Source: Aselliscus stoliczkanus | Lineage: Eukaryota > Chordata > Mammalia > Chiroptera > Hipposideridae | DNA: 64,000 nt | Assembly: GCA_033961575.1 (NCBI GenBank) | Contig: CM066738.1 | Coordinates: 66,377,478 to 66,441,477, forward strand | Reading direction: 5' to 3' | In this document: positions 10,605 through 22,486 of the stretch, in pieces | Layout: each line of letters opens with the position of its first letter | Position numbering within the stretch: the first letter of the stretch is position 1 | Notes under the pieces: model-generated | Told to the model about the DNA's origin: nothing | What the model saw: only the letters and a program-made list of their open reading frames with translations | Databases searched by the model: none | Program-made: the position numbers and the translations under genes

Positions 10605-12475
10605 TTTCCTGGTGAGTTTGTGCGGGCTGGTTGTCGGTGCAGGAGTGCATGCTGCTCTGACTAGGGGGGAGCCACTGACACACCCCATGGTGCCTTAGGG
10701 GCCTGCCCCACCCACCTAGAGCAGTGTTCCAGGGGCACCCTCAGCCCCTGGCGTGGCCCCACCTCTGCAGGCCACTGAGGGTATTTTTTTTTTTTTTTTT
10801 TTTTGCAGCAGCAGACAGCCCGCAGCAACCTGTGAGGATTTTTGGTGGTGAGCTCGGTTCTGGAGCACACAGCAGCTTATTGTGGGAAGCTCACCGAAAG
10901 CCTGAGAAGGAGGCCAGTGCATGATTCATTAACCCCTTCCCCACAACATAGCTGGTGCTGAGTCGCCCAGAGACTCTCTATTGCTGAGCAAGTGGTCTGC
11001 AGTTTAAAGTGGGCAGAAAGCCTTCTTTTTTTTATTTCTTTTTTCCTTTATTTTCTTCTTTATTATTGTTTTTTTTCCCTTTTTCTTTCATCTTTTGTTC
11101 CTTTTCCTTCTTTCCTTTCATCTGTTTTGTTTTTGTTTTTGTTTCTCAGTCTTGTTTATTTGGATATTGCTTTGGTCACTGTTTTTCTGACTTGCTCTCC
11201 TGTGTTTGTGTCTGTGTCTCTTTTATATGCTTTTGTTTCTCCTGTCTGATCATTGCTTATCGAGTTTCTGTGCGAGGGTATTAGTTTTTTGGTGTTGTTG
11301 GGTTGCTTGCTTTGTTTTTGTTTAATGAAGTGGACGTGGACTTAGCACTGGACCAGGAGCTAAACCTACACTGAATTTGTAGAAACCATTTACCACAGCC
11401 TTTACACACCTATAACACCACCTCACCCACCTACAGCTGCATTGCCAGGGGCAATCGTGCTGCCGGGGTGACTGCACCCACCCCCACAAACTGTGGAAAA
11501 GTTTTTTTACAGCAGAAGGTGGTCTGCAGAATACTGGGGTCACCTTCGTGGTGTTCCGTGACTACAGACCTGCACCACAGCCACTCAGGAGCAGCTTTCA
11601 TGAATCTGTGAGCACGAGGTGGAGGCTGGCTGTAGTGCCTTTGGGACACTATACACAGGCCAGGTATTGGTGTAAGACCTGAATCTGCATTAACATCTTA
11701 AAAACTACCAATCACATTGCATAACTCATTTGAAATCCATTCTGCCAAGCTAGTGCCACATTGCAGAGACACCATAAACACAGAGTCAAATAGTCAGACA
11801 CACACCCCTCAAGAGCTTCTTTCAATAGGTGGGCCTTACTGGCATCTGACAGGTGGCAACAGGACTAGAGGGCCCTGGGCCTTTTCACAAACTGCCTCAG
11901 GACCAATACAGGGGTGGACAGCTTCAGTTTACACAGAGACCATCCTCACATGACCGCAGGTCCAACATGTGCAGCAGCCAACTGTGTACAGCCTTGAGGC
12001 ACCCCCCAGGTAGCTACGGACCAGGAACAGGCATCTCTGAGTCGGAGCCATGTGCAAGATACACCAGAACCAACACGTCCAGAGGCCAGTGTTAGACCAA
12101 ACCAGAGTACTATCTGGTTGAACCTAAAAGTGGCACTCTCAAAGGCCATTCCACAGGAATAAGAACCCAGAATGGCCAAGCATCCTCTGAGGGGATCAAC
12201 CTCCACACAGCATTTCATACACTGTGCATAGAGCTAATTCTCCCAGCTAAACAGTCTGAGGGTCAATCCTACCCCCTGACAAGCCAAAAGCAATTAAAGA
12301 GCAACTTCAACAGCAACACCTCTGCAACACAAGGGACAAGAGAATACAGACACTGTGCAATCCAAATATAAAGGACACATGCTACAAGAGCACCCAGCAA
12401 CGACTGAGATGCATAGGTTATCTATCTAATACATGGAAGCAATCAAAGAGTGACAGCCAGAATGAACAAAGAAAC

Positions 12476-13380
12476 ATGTCCCAAGTAAAAGATGAGAAGA
12501 AACCTCTAGAAATGGAACTAAATGAAAGAGAGGTATCCAAACTTTCAGAGACAGAGTTTAGAACACTGATGATAAGAATGTTTAAGGAACTTAGTGAGGA
12601 CATAAAGAAGGATAGGGAAACCATAAAAAACAACCAGTTAGAACTAAAGAATACAATAACCGAAATGAAGAATACACTTGAAGAAATCACCAGGAGATTA
12701 GATGAAACAGAAGATCGGATTTAGAAGACAAAATAGCAGAAACCACCCAGTTAGAACAACAAAAAGAAAAAAGAATGAAAATAGTTTAAAAGACCTGTAA
12801 GACAACATCAACCACAACAAAAATCACATCATAGGAATACGAGAAGGAGAAGAGACGAAGCAAGGGATTGAGAACGTACTGGAAGAAATAATGACTGAAA
12901 ACTTCCCTACCTTGGTGAAGGAAATTGAAAGACAATCCCAGAAAGTGCAGGAAGCTGAACCCAAACAGGTCCACACCAAGAGACAGCACAGTTAAAATGG
13001 CAACGCTTAAAGACAAAGACAGAATCCTAAAAGCAGCAAGAGAAAGTCAGCAGGTTACATACAAAGGAACTCCTATAAAACTAACAGTTGATTTTTCTAC
13101 AGAAACTCTGCAGGCCAGAAGGGAGTGGCAGGAAATATTCAAAGTGCTGCAAAATAAAAGTCTACAACCAAAATTGCTCTACCCAGCACAGCTATCACTT
13201 AATATTGAAGGAGAGATAAAGGGCTTCTCAGAAAAGAATAAGCTTAAGGAATTCATTACCACCAAGCCAGCATTGCAAGAAATGTTAAAGCCCAAATACT
13301 ATGGGCTTTTTTCAACAGAAGAAATGGGAAAACAAGCTAACCCAGGAAGACAAAAAATGCAAATAACAAAATGGCAATAA
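12476..13380 (+). pseudogene. L1 ORF1 of copy C, broken
   Basis: From ATGTCCCAAG the N-terminal and coiled-coil part reads to 12724, ending where a few bases are missing (GATCGGATTTAG against GATCAGCGATTTGG in siblings). Between 12725 and 12924 several indels scramble the frame. From 12925 to 13380 the RRM and C-terminal domain read through (TLKDKDRILKAARESQQVTY, then TKPALQEMLKPK) and end MQITKWQ. The stop overlaps the ORF2 ATG at 13371 by ten bases. The expected initiation region just upstream (CCAGAATGAACAAAG) is out of frame through a small deletion. Confidence 0.85.
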
Positions 13381-13545
13381 ATATGCACTTATCAATAATC
13401 ACTTTAAATGTGAATGGGCTAAATGCTCCAATCAAAAGACAGAGAGGGGCTGAGTAGTTAAGAAAACAGGACGCATTCATATGCTGTTTACAAGAGACTC
13501 AACTCAGATCAAAAGACACACACAGACTGAAAGTAAAGGGATGGA

Positions 13546-13887
13546 AGTAATGAACCTATCATTGTAGAAAATATAGAAAAGGTTGATACACAAACAAAAT
13601 TCTTAACACACTTAAAAAGCAAGTCAAAAATAGATTGTATTTCCTTTTGAAAGAAAAATGAAAGCCATTTTGTTCTTTGTTGTTATGAAGGGTAATTTCA
13701 TAGCCATCCTTCACACCTCTTCCGTGGTATCCTGGAGCATATACCTTTCCTGGCAGGGGCTGGGTCCCACTTTTATTCAATCTTCATATGCTCCCATTTC
13801 CACAGTGCCCAGAAACTTTCACGTCCAATTTGTTTCCCAAAGAATCCTTGTGATGCCTGTCTTTTGATGAATAAAGTCAGCTGTAGT

Positions 13888-13910
<23 letters not shown>
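13546..13910 (+). pseudogene. Retrocopied mRNA 3' end inside copy C
   Basis: A foreign 365-bp block with AATAAA at 13870-13875, a 25-base A tail and a perfect 16-bp duplication AAAGTAAAGGGATGGA at 13530-13545 and 13911-13926. L1 ORF2 sequence continues on both sides. The content does not match any L1, SINE or LTR here. It has the look of the 3' UTR of a host mRNA copied by L1 machinery and 5'-truncated. I do not recognise the source gene. Confidence 0.85.
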
Positions 13911-13918
<8 letters not shown>

Positions 13919-14671
13919 GGGATGGAGTAAGAAATTTCATGCACATAGAAAAGAAAAAAAGCTGGAGTAGCAATACTTATTTTGGAAAAAATAGACTTTA
14001 AAATGAAGACTACAATAAAAGACAAGGAATTACATAATAATAAAGGGATCAATTCAACAAGAAGACATAACCCTAGTAAACATCTATGTACCCAATATAG
14101 GATCTCCTAAATATATAAAACAGATTTTGACAGACATAAGGACAGAGATCAACAGTAACACTATCGTAGTAGGGGACTTCAACATTCTGGTTGTCACCAA
14201 TGGACGGACCCTCCAGACAGAAAATCAAGATGGACACAATGGCTTTAAATGACACTTTAGACCAGCTGGATTTAATCGATATTTTTAGAGCATCACCCCA
14301 AAGCAACAGAATATACACTCTTTTCAAGTGCACATGGAACATTTTCCAAGATAGACCACATGATAGGCCACAAAACAAGTCTCAATAAATTTAAGAAGAT
14401 TGAAATCATATCAAGTGCCTTCTCTGACCACAATGCTATGAAACTAGAAATCAATTAAAGAAGAAACCTGGAAAGCACACAAATATGTGGAGGCTGAATA
14501 ACATGCTACTAAATAGCGAGTGGGTCAAAAATGAGATCAAAGAAGAAATCAAAAGCTATCTTAAGACAAACAAAAATGAAAACACAAGAACCCAAAATTT
14601 ATGGAAACAGTGAAAGCAGTCAAAGGATGGAAATTCATCACAATGCAGGCCTATCTAAAGAAACAAGAACA

Positions 14672-14792
14672 GGACCGGCCAAGTGGCGTGGTGGTTAAGT
14701 GCTGGCTTGGGAAGCCAGCAGCCCCGGTTCGGATCCCACATATAAGGGCCAGTGACACTGCCCTCAAAAAAAAAAAAAAAAAGAAAAGAAAA
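14672..14792 (+). mobile_element. Short tRNA-derived SINE inside copy C
   Basis: GGACCGGCCAAGTGGCGTGG, then GGTTAAGTGC, GGTTCGGATCCC (B box) and AGGGCCAGTGACACTGCCCTC plus a long A tail with G interruptions. A perfect 15-bp duplication AAAGAAACAAGAACA lies at 14657-14671 and 14793-14807. Confidence 0.95.
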
Positions 14793-16178
14793 AAAGAAAC
14801 AAGAACAATCTCAAATCAACAGACTATCTTTACAGCTAAGGAAACTGAAAAAAGAACAGCAAAACAAGCCCAAAGAGAGTACAAGGAAGGAAATAATAAA
14901 GACCAGAGCAGAAATAAATGAAATAGAGACCAAAAAATACCAGTACAAAATATCAGTGAAACCAAGAGATAGATTAAAAAAATCGACGAACCTTTAGCCA
15001 GACTCACCAAGAAAAAGAAAGGAAGGGCCCAAATTAATAAAATCAGAAATGAAAGAGGAGAAGTGACAACAGATACCACAGAAATACAGAAAATTTTAAG
15101 AAAATACTATGAGCAATGACACGCCAACAAATTCGACAATCTGGAAGAAGACAATCTACCAATTATGAACCAAGAAGAAACAGAAATTCTGAGCAGACTG
15201 ATTACTACCAAAGAAATTCAATCAGTGATCAACAAGCTTGCAATAAACAAAAGTCCTGGACCAGATGGCTTCACAGGTGAATTGTACAAAACATTCAAAG
15301 ATTAATTAATGTCTGTTCTCCTCAAACTATTCTAAAAATGCAGAAGGAGGGAAGGCTCCCAAGCACATTTTATGAGGCCATATTACTCTGATCCCAAAAT
15401 CATACAAGAGATTACAAAACAAAAAAACTACAGGCTGATACCCCTGATGAACATAGATGCAAAAATCCTCAGCAAAATACTAGCAAACCGAATTCAGCAT
15501 CACATTGAAAAGATCACACACCACGATCAAGTGGGATTCATTCCTTGTATGCAAGGTTGTTTAAATGTCTGCAAATCAATTAACATAATACATCACATTA
15601 ACAAAATGAAAGATAAAAATCATATGATCATATCAATAAATGCAGAAAAAGCATTTGACAAAATCCAGCAGCCATTGTTGATAAAAACTCTTAGCAAAGT
15701 CGGAATAGTGGGGTCATATCTCAATATAATAAAGGCCATATATGATAAGCCCACAGCAAACACTATACTCAATGGGGAAAGGCTAAAAGCTTTCCCCTTA
15801 AGATCAGTAACAAGATAAGGCTGCCCACTTTTACCACTTCTATTCAACATAGTTCTGGGAGTTCTAGCCACAGCAATCAGACAAGAAAATGAAATAAAAG
15901 GCATCCAAATTGGAAAAGAGGAAATAACATTGTTATTATATGCAGATGGCATGATACAGAGAATCCCAAAGTCTCCACCAAAAACCTGTTAGAACTAAAT
16001 GAATTTAGTAAGGTAGCAGGATACAAAATTAATATTCAGAAATCAGTTGCATTTGTATACACCAATAATGAACTGTCAAAAGAAGAAATGAGGAAATCAA
16101 TCCCTTTTGCAATTGCTTCAAAAACAATAAAATATCTAGGAATAAATTTAACCAAAAAAAAAAAAAAGATCATTGTTA

Positions 16179-16690
16179 CCAGGGCTTAGAGAGTGATAAT
16201 TGGCAGAGCACAGAGGATATTTTATGTAGTGTAAGTACTCTATATGATAGTATAGGGGACTGGCCAAGTGGCTCAGTTGGTTAAGAGCTCACTCAAGAGT
16301 GCGAGCTGAACTCTAATCAACAGCAGTTCGATGCCCAGCCTAAGCTGAGCTGCTGCTGAGCTGCCAACAGGTGGCAGGATGGTTCAGCTAAAAAGAAAAA
16401 AAAATGATAATAGTATAATGATGGATGTATTTCATTATACATTAGTCCAAACCCATAAAATGTACAACATCAAGAAATAATGGTAATGTAAACTTGAAAC
16501 TTTGGATGATAACAATGTGTCAAGGTAGGTTCATCGATTGTAATAATCTTTGTGGGATGCTGTTTGTAGGGGACATTGAGAGTAGGGGGAGTGGGCAAGG
16601 TTTTACTGGAATTCTCCACACTTTCTTTTCAATTTTGCTGTGAATATAAAACTGCTCAAAAAATAATTTTGTTAATTAAAAAAATTTAGA
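16179..16690 (+). mobile_element. Old L1, third piece (3' UTR)
   Basis: ACCAGGGCTTAGAGAGTG through TACATTAGTCCAAACCCATA and AATTTTGCTGTGAATATAAA is the 3' end of an ancient L1M-type element and continues directly from 10604 (AGACAGTCAAAAGATCAGTG, then GTTACC). The span is interrupted by the VES-like SINE at 16255-16403. This makes 5880-16690 one element split by two L1s and a SINE. Confidence 0.82.
16255..16403 (+). mobile_element. VES-like tRNA-derived SINE
   Basis: Head GGGGACTGGCCAAGTGGCTC, then AGTTGGTTAAGAGCTC, B-box-like CAGTTCGATGCCC, a body with repeated GAGCTGCTG and an A-rich tail. Flanks are ATGATAGTATA (16244-16254) and ATGATAATAGTATA (16404-16417). The head resembles the VES SINEs described from bats more than it does the GGCCGGCCGAGTGG family elsewhere in the window. 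It is one of the pointers to Chiroptera, though from memory only. Confidence 0.7.
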
Positions 16691-16935
16691 AGAAAATTTA
16701 GAGAATATAGAAAAGCATGGAGAAGGAAATAAAAATCACATGTAATTTAATTACCCTAAAAACCCCTCTGTCTCTCTATCTCTGGATCTCTCTTTCTCTT
16801 TCTGCCTTTTATACCTTTTCCTATGCAAATGTCATTTTTTTTCCCCACAAAATTAGAATCATGCTGCCTATGCTGTTTTGTACATAGTTTTAAAATATAT
16901 TTTGAGTATTTCCCCCAGGACATTAGCATTCTATT
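16691..16935. other. Unique stretch
   Basis: AT-rich with a CT-rich run (16770-16805). No gene or repeat that I can support. Confidence 0.5.
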
Positions 16936-16945
16936 ATAATATTTT

Positions 16946-17377
16946 TTAAAAAGATTTTATGGGGTAATTGGGGGAGGGGAACAGCATTGGGGAATTGGGG
17001 AAGTGGAACAGACAAGTTGCTGTCCTTTTGTTCTTCAATCTAGTTGTGGAGGATGTGGCTTCACTGGCCCATGTTGGTATTGTGATCATTGTGACTCTTC
17101 CCGGGTGAGGCAGTTGCTCTCAGGCCATTGGACAGCCACTCATGAATGATCATGACAGCTTACAAAAGCTCATGCCAGTTGCCGGCCAGCCCCACTGCTG
17201 CCTACGCCATCGCTGGCAACTCATGGCAGCCCAGCTCCAGGTTGAGCTCTTGTTCACCATCTTAGCTGTAGAGGGCATAGTGTCACTGGCTCTCATGTGG
17301 GATCTGAACGGGGGCCCTGCTGCTCAGAGCTGTCATCTCAAGCCAACTCTTAACCAACACACCACTTGGGCGGCTCT
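16946..17377 (-). mobile_element. Long form of the tRNA-derived SINE
   Basis: Read on the minus strand: tRNA-like head (GAGCCGCCCAAGTGGTGTG), GTGACACTATGCCCTCTACAG where short copies end, then about 330 bp more (CAACCTGGAGCTGGGCTGCC, later AACTTGTCTGTTCCACTTCC and CCAATTCCCCAATGCTGTTC), finishing CATAAAATC and an A-rich end. It aligns along its length with the long copy at 53871-54343 but is more diverged. A weak target duplication (TAAT..TTTTTTAA) lies at about 16937-16949 and 17379-17391. Confidence 0.85.
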
Positions 17378-17391
17378 GTAATGCTTTTTAA

Positions 17392-18062
17392 TGGACAAAC
17401 TCAGCTTGCATGAAAAATGCAGGAAAGGAACCTGAAAAGGCATTAGGGTCAAATCATGATTTTGTTCAATTTAGAAGTAAATAGAACATGTTTATGGGCT
17501 AAGGGAAAAGAACCCATGGGATGATCAAAGAGAAATATTTATTAAATGAATGAACTGAAGGCACAGATGGGAGAAGGCAGAGAGAGCTAGCTACAGGACA
17601 GCAGGGTTTAGCTTTGGGAAGCAGCAGGCATATTTTCAGATGGACACAGATGTATTATAATTTGCACAGTTGGGGAAATGATGAAGAGAATTCTGGCTGG
17701 TGTTGTTATTTATAACAAACTAAGGGTGAAGTCATTTTTAACAAATAGGAAAAAGAGAAGTTAATTTCAAATGACAATTGAGGGAAGGCCATGTCACTAT
17801 GATCTGAGGGTAGCTTTTAAGGTGTTGTGAGTGACTCTCAAGTGATAGCCAGCAAGAAAATGGGGACCCCTGTCCTACACCTGTAAGGAAATGAACTCTG
17901 CCAATAACCTGAATGAGTTCAGAAGAGGACCCAAAGCCTCAGATGAGATCACAGCTACAGCTGACATCTTGATTTCATCCTCGTAAGACTCTGAGCAGTG
18001 AACCCAGCTAATACGTGCTCAGACTCCCACAGAATTTCTGACCCACAGAAATTGTGTGATAA
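17392..18062. other. Unique stretch
   Basis: No long frame and no repeat recognised with confidence. Confidence 0.5.
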
Positions 18063-18610
18063 AAAATTTGTGTTGTTTTTATTTTTATTTTTCTAAAAAT
18101 TTATTCATTTATTTTTAATTAGTTTCAGGTGTATAACACAGTGCAATAGTTATACTTTTTACCCCTCAAAGTGACAACCTACCTCCCCCATTTAGCCACC
18201 CCAATCCTCCCCCCCATATTGTATATATCTATTACACTTCCTCTGACTCCCATCCACATTATAATCCACATCCCGTGACTATCTATATATTCAATTACAG
18301 TTGGTATACAATATTATACAACCTCAGCTTCAGGTGTACAGTGCAGTGATAAAGCCTCTACTCCATCCATGAAATGGTCTCCCCAACAAGACATGTAACC
18401 ATCTGACACCCCATAAAATATTTACAACATTATTAATTATATTCCCCAAACTGTATTTCATATCCCTGTGGCAATATTGTAGTTGCCTATTTTTGCTGTC
18501 TAATCCCTTCCCCTTCTCCCTCATCCCCATCCCCCTCCCAACTAGAAACCCTGTTTTTCCTCTATATCTATGAGACAGTTTTTGTTTACTTTGCTCATTC
18601 ATACAGTTTT

Positions 18611-21600
18611 TCAGATTCCACATATAAGTGAGATCATATGGTATTTGTCTTTCTCTGACTGACTTATTTCGCTTAACATAATAGTCTCTAGGTCCATCCA
18701 TATCATTGCAAATGGTACGATTTCATTCTTCTTTATAGTGGAGTAATACTCCATTGTATAAATGTACCACAGTTTCTTAATCCAGTCATCTACCGATGGG
18801 CATTTCGGTTGTTTCCAAGTCTTAGCTATTGTAAATAGCGCTGCAATGAACATAGGGGTGCATATATTTTTTTGAATTAGTGTCTTGGGTTTTTCAGGAT
18901 AAATACCTAGGAGTGGAATTGCTGGGTCAAAAGGTAGTTCCATTTCCAGTTTTCTGAGATACCGCCATACTGACCTCCATAGTTGCTGCATCAATCTGCA
19001 ATCCCACCAACAGTGCAGCAGGGTCCCCTTTTCCCCACAGCCCTGCCAGCACTTGTTGTTTGTTGATTTATTGATGATAGCCATTCTGACCAGAGTGAGG
19101 TGGTATCTCATTGTGGTTTTTATTTGCATTTCCCTAATGACCAGTGAGGTTGAACATTTTTTAATATGCCTGTGGCCATCTGTATGTCCTCTTTAGAGAA
19201 ATGTCTCTTCATATCTTCTGCCCATTTTTTAATTGGATTGTTTGTTTTTTTGGTGTTGAGTTTCATGAGTGTTTTATAAATTTTGGATATTAACCCCTTA
19301 TCAGATGTATCATTGGCAAATATCTTCTCCCATTCAGTAGGCTTCCTTTTTGTTTTATTGATGGTTTCCTTTGTTGTGAAAAAACTTTTAAGTCTGATAT
19401 AATCCCATATGTTCATTTTTTTTTTTAACTTCCCTTGCCCGCAGGGATGTATCAGTAAAAATTTTGCTCCAGGTAATGTCTGCAAATGTACTCCCTATAT
19501 TTTCTTTTAGGAATTTTATGGTTTCAGGTCTTACAATTAAGTCTTTATTCCATTTTGAATTTGTTCTGGTATATGGCATAAGGAAGTGGTCCAGTTTCAT
19601 TTTTTTGCATGTGTCAGTCCCATTTCCCCAGCACCGTTTATTGAATAGACTATCTTTACTCCAATGTAAATTCTTGCTTCCCTTGTCATAGATTAACTGT
19701 CCGTAAATGTCTGGATTTATTTCTGGGCTCTCTGTTCTGTTTCACTCATCTATGTGCCTGTTTTTATGCCAATACCATACTGTCTTGATTACTGAAGCCT
19801 CGTACTATGTTTTGATGTCTGGTAGCGTGATCCCCCTGCCTTTGTTCTTATTTCTCAGGATTGCTGAGGCTATTTGGGGTCTTTTATGGTTCCATCTAAA
19901 TTTTAGGATTCTATTTTCAATTTCTGTGAAAAATGCCCTTGGTAGTTTGATAGGAATTGCATTCAGTCTATATATTGCTTTAGGCAGTATGGACATTTTA
20001 ACCATATTAATTCTTCCTATCAATGAGCATGGTAGGTGTTTCCATTTATTTGTATCTTCTTTGATTTCTTTCTTCAGTGTCTTATAATTTTCTGAGTACA
20101 GATCTTTCACTTCTTTGGTTAAATTTATTCCTAGCTATTTTATATTTCTTGAAGCAATTATAAATGGGACAGTTTTCTTAATTTCTCTTTCCATTAGTTT
20201 ATTATTGGTATATGCAAATGCCACTGATTTCTGAAGATTGATTTTATATCCTGCTACTTTACTGAATTCGTCTATCAGTTCCAATAGTTTTTTGATGGAG
20301 TCCTTGGGGTTCTCTATATACGGTATCCTGTCATCTGCATATAATGACAATATTACTTCCTCTTTTCCAATTTTGATGCCTTTTATTTCATTTTCTTGTC
20401 TAATTGCTGTGGCTAGAACTTCCAGAACTATGTAGAATAAAGGAGGAGAAAGTCAACAACCTTGTCTTGTACCTGATCTTAAGGGGAATGGTTTTAGCTT
20501 GTCCCCATTGAGTATGATGTTAGCTGTAGGTTTATCATATATGGTTTTTATTATGTTGAGATATGATCCCTGTATTCCCACTTTGCTAAGGGTTTTTAAC
20601 ATAAATGGCTGTTGAGTTTTGTCAAATGCTTTTTCTTCATCTACTGATATGACCATGTGATCTTTATCCTTCATTTTGTTGATGTGGTGTATCACATTAA
20701 TTGATTTACGGATGTTGAACCAGCCTTGCGCACTAGGGATGAAACCCATTTGATTATGATGTATGATCTTCTTAATATATTGATGAATTCTGTTTGCTAA
20801 TATTTTATTGAGAATTTTTGCATCTATATTCATCAGGGAAATTGGCTTGTAGTTTTCCTTTTTTTGTGCTGTCTTTATCTGGTTTTGGAATCAGGGTGAT
20901 AGTGGCTTCATAAAAAGAGTTTGGGAGCCTTCCCTCCTTCTGAATTTTTTGAAATAGTTTGAGAAGAATAGGTGATAGTTCTTTCTTGAATGTTTGATAA
21001 AATTCACTTGTGAAGCCGTCTGGTCCATGGCTTTTGGTTTTGGGGAGCTTGCCAATTACTGATTCAATTTCCTTGGTAGTAATCAGGCTATTTAGATTTT
21101 CTGTTTCTTCTTGCATTAGCTTTGGAAGGTTGTATGCTTCTAGAAAATTATCCATTTCTTCCAGATTGTCAAATTTGTTGGCATATAGTTGCTCATAGTA
21201 ATTTCTTAGAATATTTTGTATTTCTCTGATGTCCGTAGTCATTTCCCCTCTTTCATTTCTGATTTTACTAATTTGAGTCCTCTCTCTCTTTTTTTTGATG
21301 CGCCTGGTTAGAGGTTTGTCAATTTTGTTTATCTTCTCAAAAAAACAGCTCTTTGTTTCATTGATCTTTTGTATTGTTTTTCTGTTCTCTATATTGTTTA
21401 TTTCCGCTCTGGTCTTCATTATCTCCTTTCTTGTACTCCCCTTGGGCTTCTTTTGCTGTTCTTTTTCCACTTCCATGAGGTGTAAGGATAACCTGTTTAT
21501 TTGATGTTTTTCTTCCTTCTTTAGGTAGGTCTGCACTGCTATCAACTTCCCTCTTAGGACTGCTTTTGTAACATCTCAGAGATTTTGGGTCGTTGTGTTT

Positions 21601-22434
21601 TCATTTTTGTTTGTCTCGAGGTACCTTTTGATTTCCTCCTTGATCTCATTTGTGACCCACTCACTATTTAGTAGTGTGTTATTTATCCTCCATTTATTTG
21701 TCAGCTTCCTGGATTTCTTCTTATAATTGATTTCTAGTTTCATAGCATTGTGGTCAGAGAATACACTTGAAATGACTTCAATCATTTAAATTTATTGAGA
21801 CTTATTTGTGGCCTAACCTGAGGTCTATCTTAGAAAATGTTCCATGTGCACTTGAGAAGAATGTATCTTCTGTAGCTTTGGGGTGAAATGCTCTGAATAT
21901 ATCAGTTAAATCCAGCTGGTCTAGTGTGTCATTTAAGGTCACTGTTTCCACATTGATTTTCAGTCTGGAGGATCTGTCCATTGGTGACAGTGCGGTGTTG
22001 AAGTCCCCAACTGTGACAGTGTTACTGTTGATCTCAGTTTTTATGTCTGACAATATCTGTTTTATATATATAGGAGCTCCTATGTTAGGTGCATAGATGT
22101 TTACTAGGGTTATGTCCTCTTGTTGTATTGATCCCTTTATTATTATGAAGTGTACTTCTTTGTACTTTATTGTATTCTTCAGTTTAAAGTCCATTTTATC
22201 TGATATAAGTGTCACTACTCCAGCTTTTTTCTCCGTTCCATTTTCATGGAATACTTTACTCCATCCCTTTGCTTTTTGCCTGTATGTGTCTTTTGATCTG
22301 AGGTGTGTCTCTTGTATACAGGATATGCCGGGGTCTTGCTTTCTCAACCATTCAGCCACCCTATCTCTTTTGATTGGAGCATTTACTCCATTTACATTTA
22401 ACGTGATTATTGATAGGTGCATATTGATTGTCAT
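18611..22434 (-). pseudogene. L1 ORF2 of copy F (endonuclease, reverse transcriptase, C-terminal Cys region), broken
   Basis: ORF2p nicks target DNA and reverse-transcribes L1 RNA. The full 3.8-kb span is present. Endonuclease: 22434-21802, 210 codons, with LNVNGVNAPIKRDRVAEW, CIQETHLRSKDT and VGDFNTALSP readable. The domain ends DLRLGHK where D reads KIDHILGHK. Reverse transcriptase: pieces at 21545-20805 (246 codons, [20 protein letters not shown]), 20833-20453 ([20 protein letters not shown]) and 20350-20135, with the catalytic YADD intact at 20341-20330. C-terminal pieces: 20110-19805, 19485-19120 and 19129-18611, the last with [16 protein letters not shown], the cysteine-rich region. About eight stops or frameshifts separate the pieces. 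Confidence 0.92.
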
Positions 22435-22486
22435 TTAATTATTTGTGTTCCTAGTCTTCCTTAGTTAGGTTGTTTTTCTCTTCTGC

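Larger units (their letters stand above)
10605..16163 (+). mobile_element. L1 (copy C), 3' end lost at an internal A run
   Basis: Bounded by AAAAGATCA(G/T)TGTTA at 10590-10604 and 16164-16178 (one mismatch in 15). The 5' UTR (10605 to about 12410) is of a different type from A, B and E: it has a T/C-rich block at 11020-11150 and shares with copy D a GCAGACAGCCCGCAGCAACC segment and GCTGAGCAAGTGGTCTGCAG. Broken ORF1 is at 12476-13380 and broken ORF2 runs from 13371. The element stops inside ORF2 after the codons for KYLGINLTK, at an A run, with no 3' UTR. It contains a retrocopied 3' UTR (13546-13910) and a SINE (14672-14792), so it is older than both. Confidence 0.92.
13371..16163 (+). pseudogene. 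L1 ORF2 of copy C (endonuclease and partial reverse transcriptase), broken
   Basis: Starts at 13371 with ATGGCAATAAATATG. Endonuclease phrases run to about 14450 and are split by the retrocopy at 13546-13910. Reverse-transcriptase sequence follows, with a 148-codon open piece at 15372-15818 ([20 protein letters not shown]). The catalytic YADD is read as YADG at about 15938-15951 and the frame is then lost. Several stops and frameshifts are present. The C-terminal third, with the cysteine motif, is missing because the element ends at 16163. Confidence 0.88.

Noticed and set aside
20805..21545. A 246-codon open frame that might look like a gene
   Set aside because: It is an uninterrupted piece of L1 ORF2 ([20 protein letters not shown] region) within copy F, not a separate host gene.
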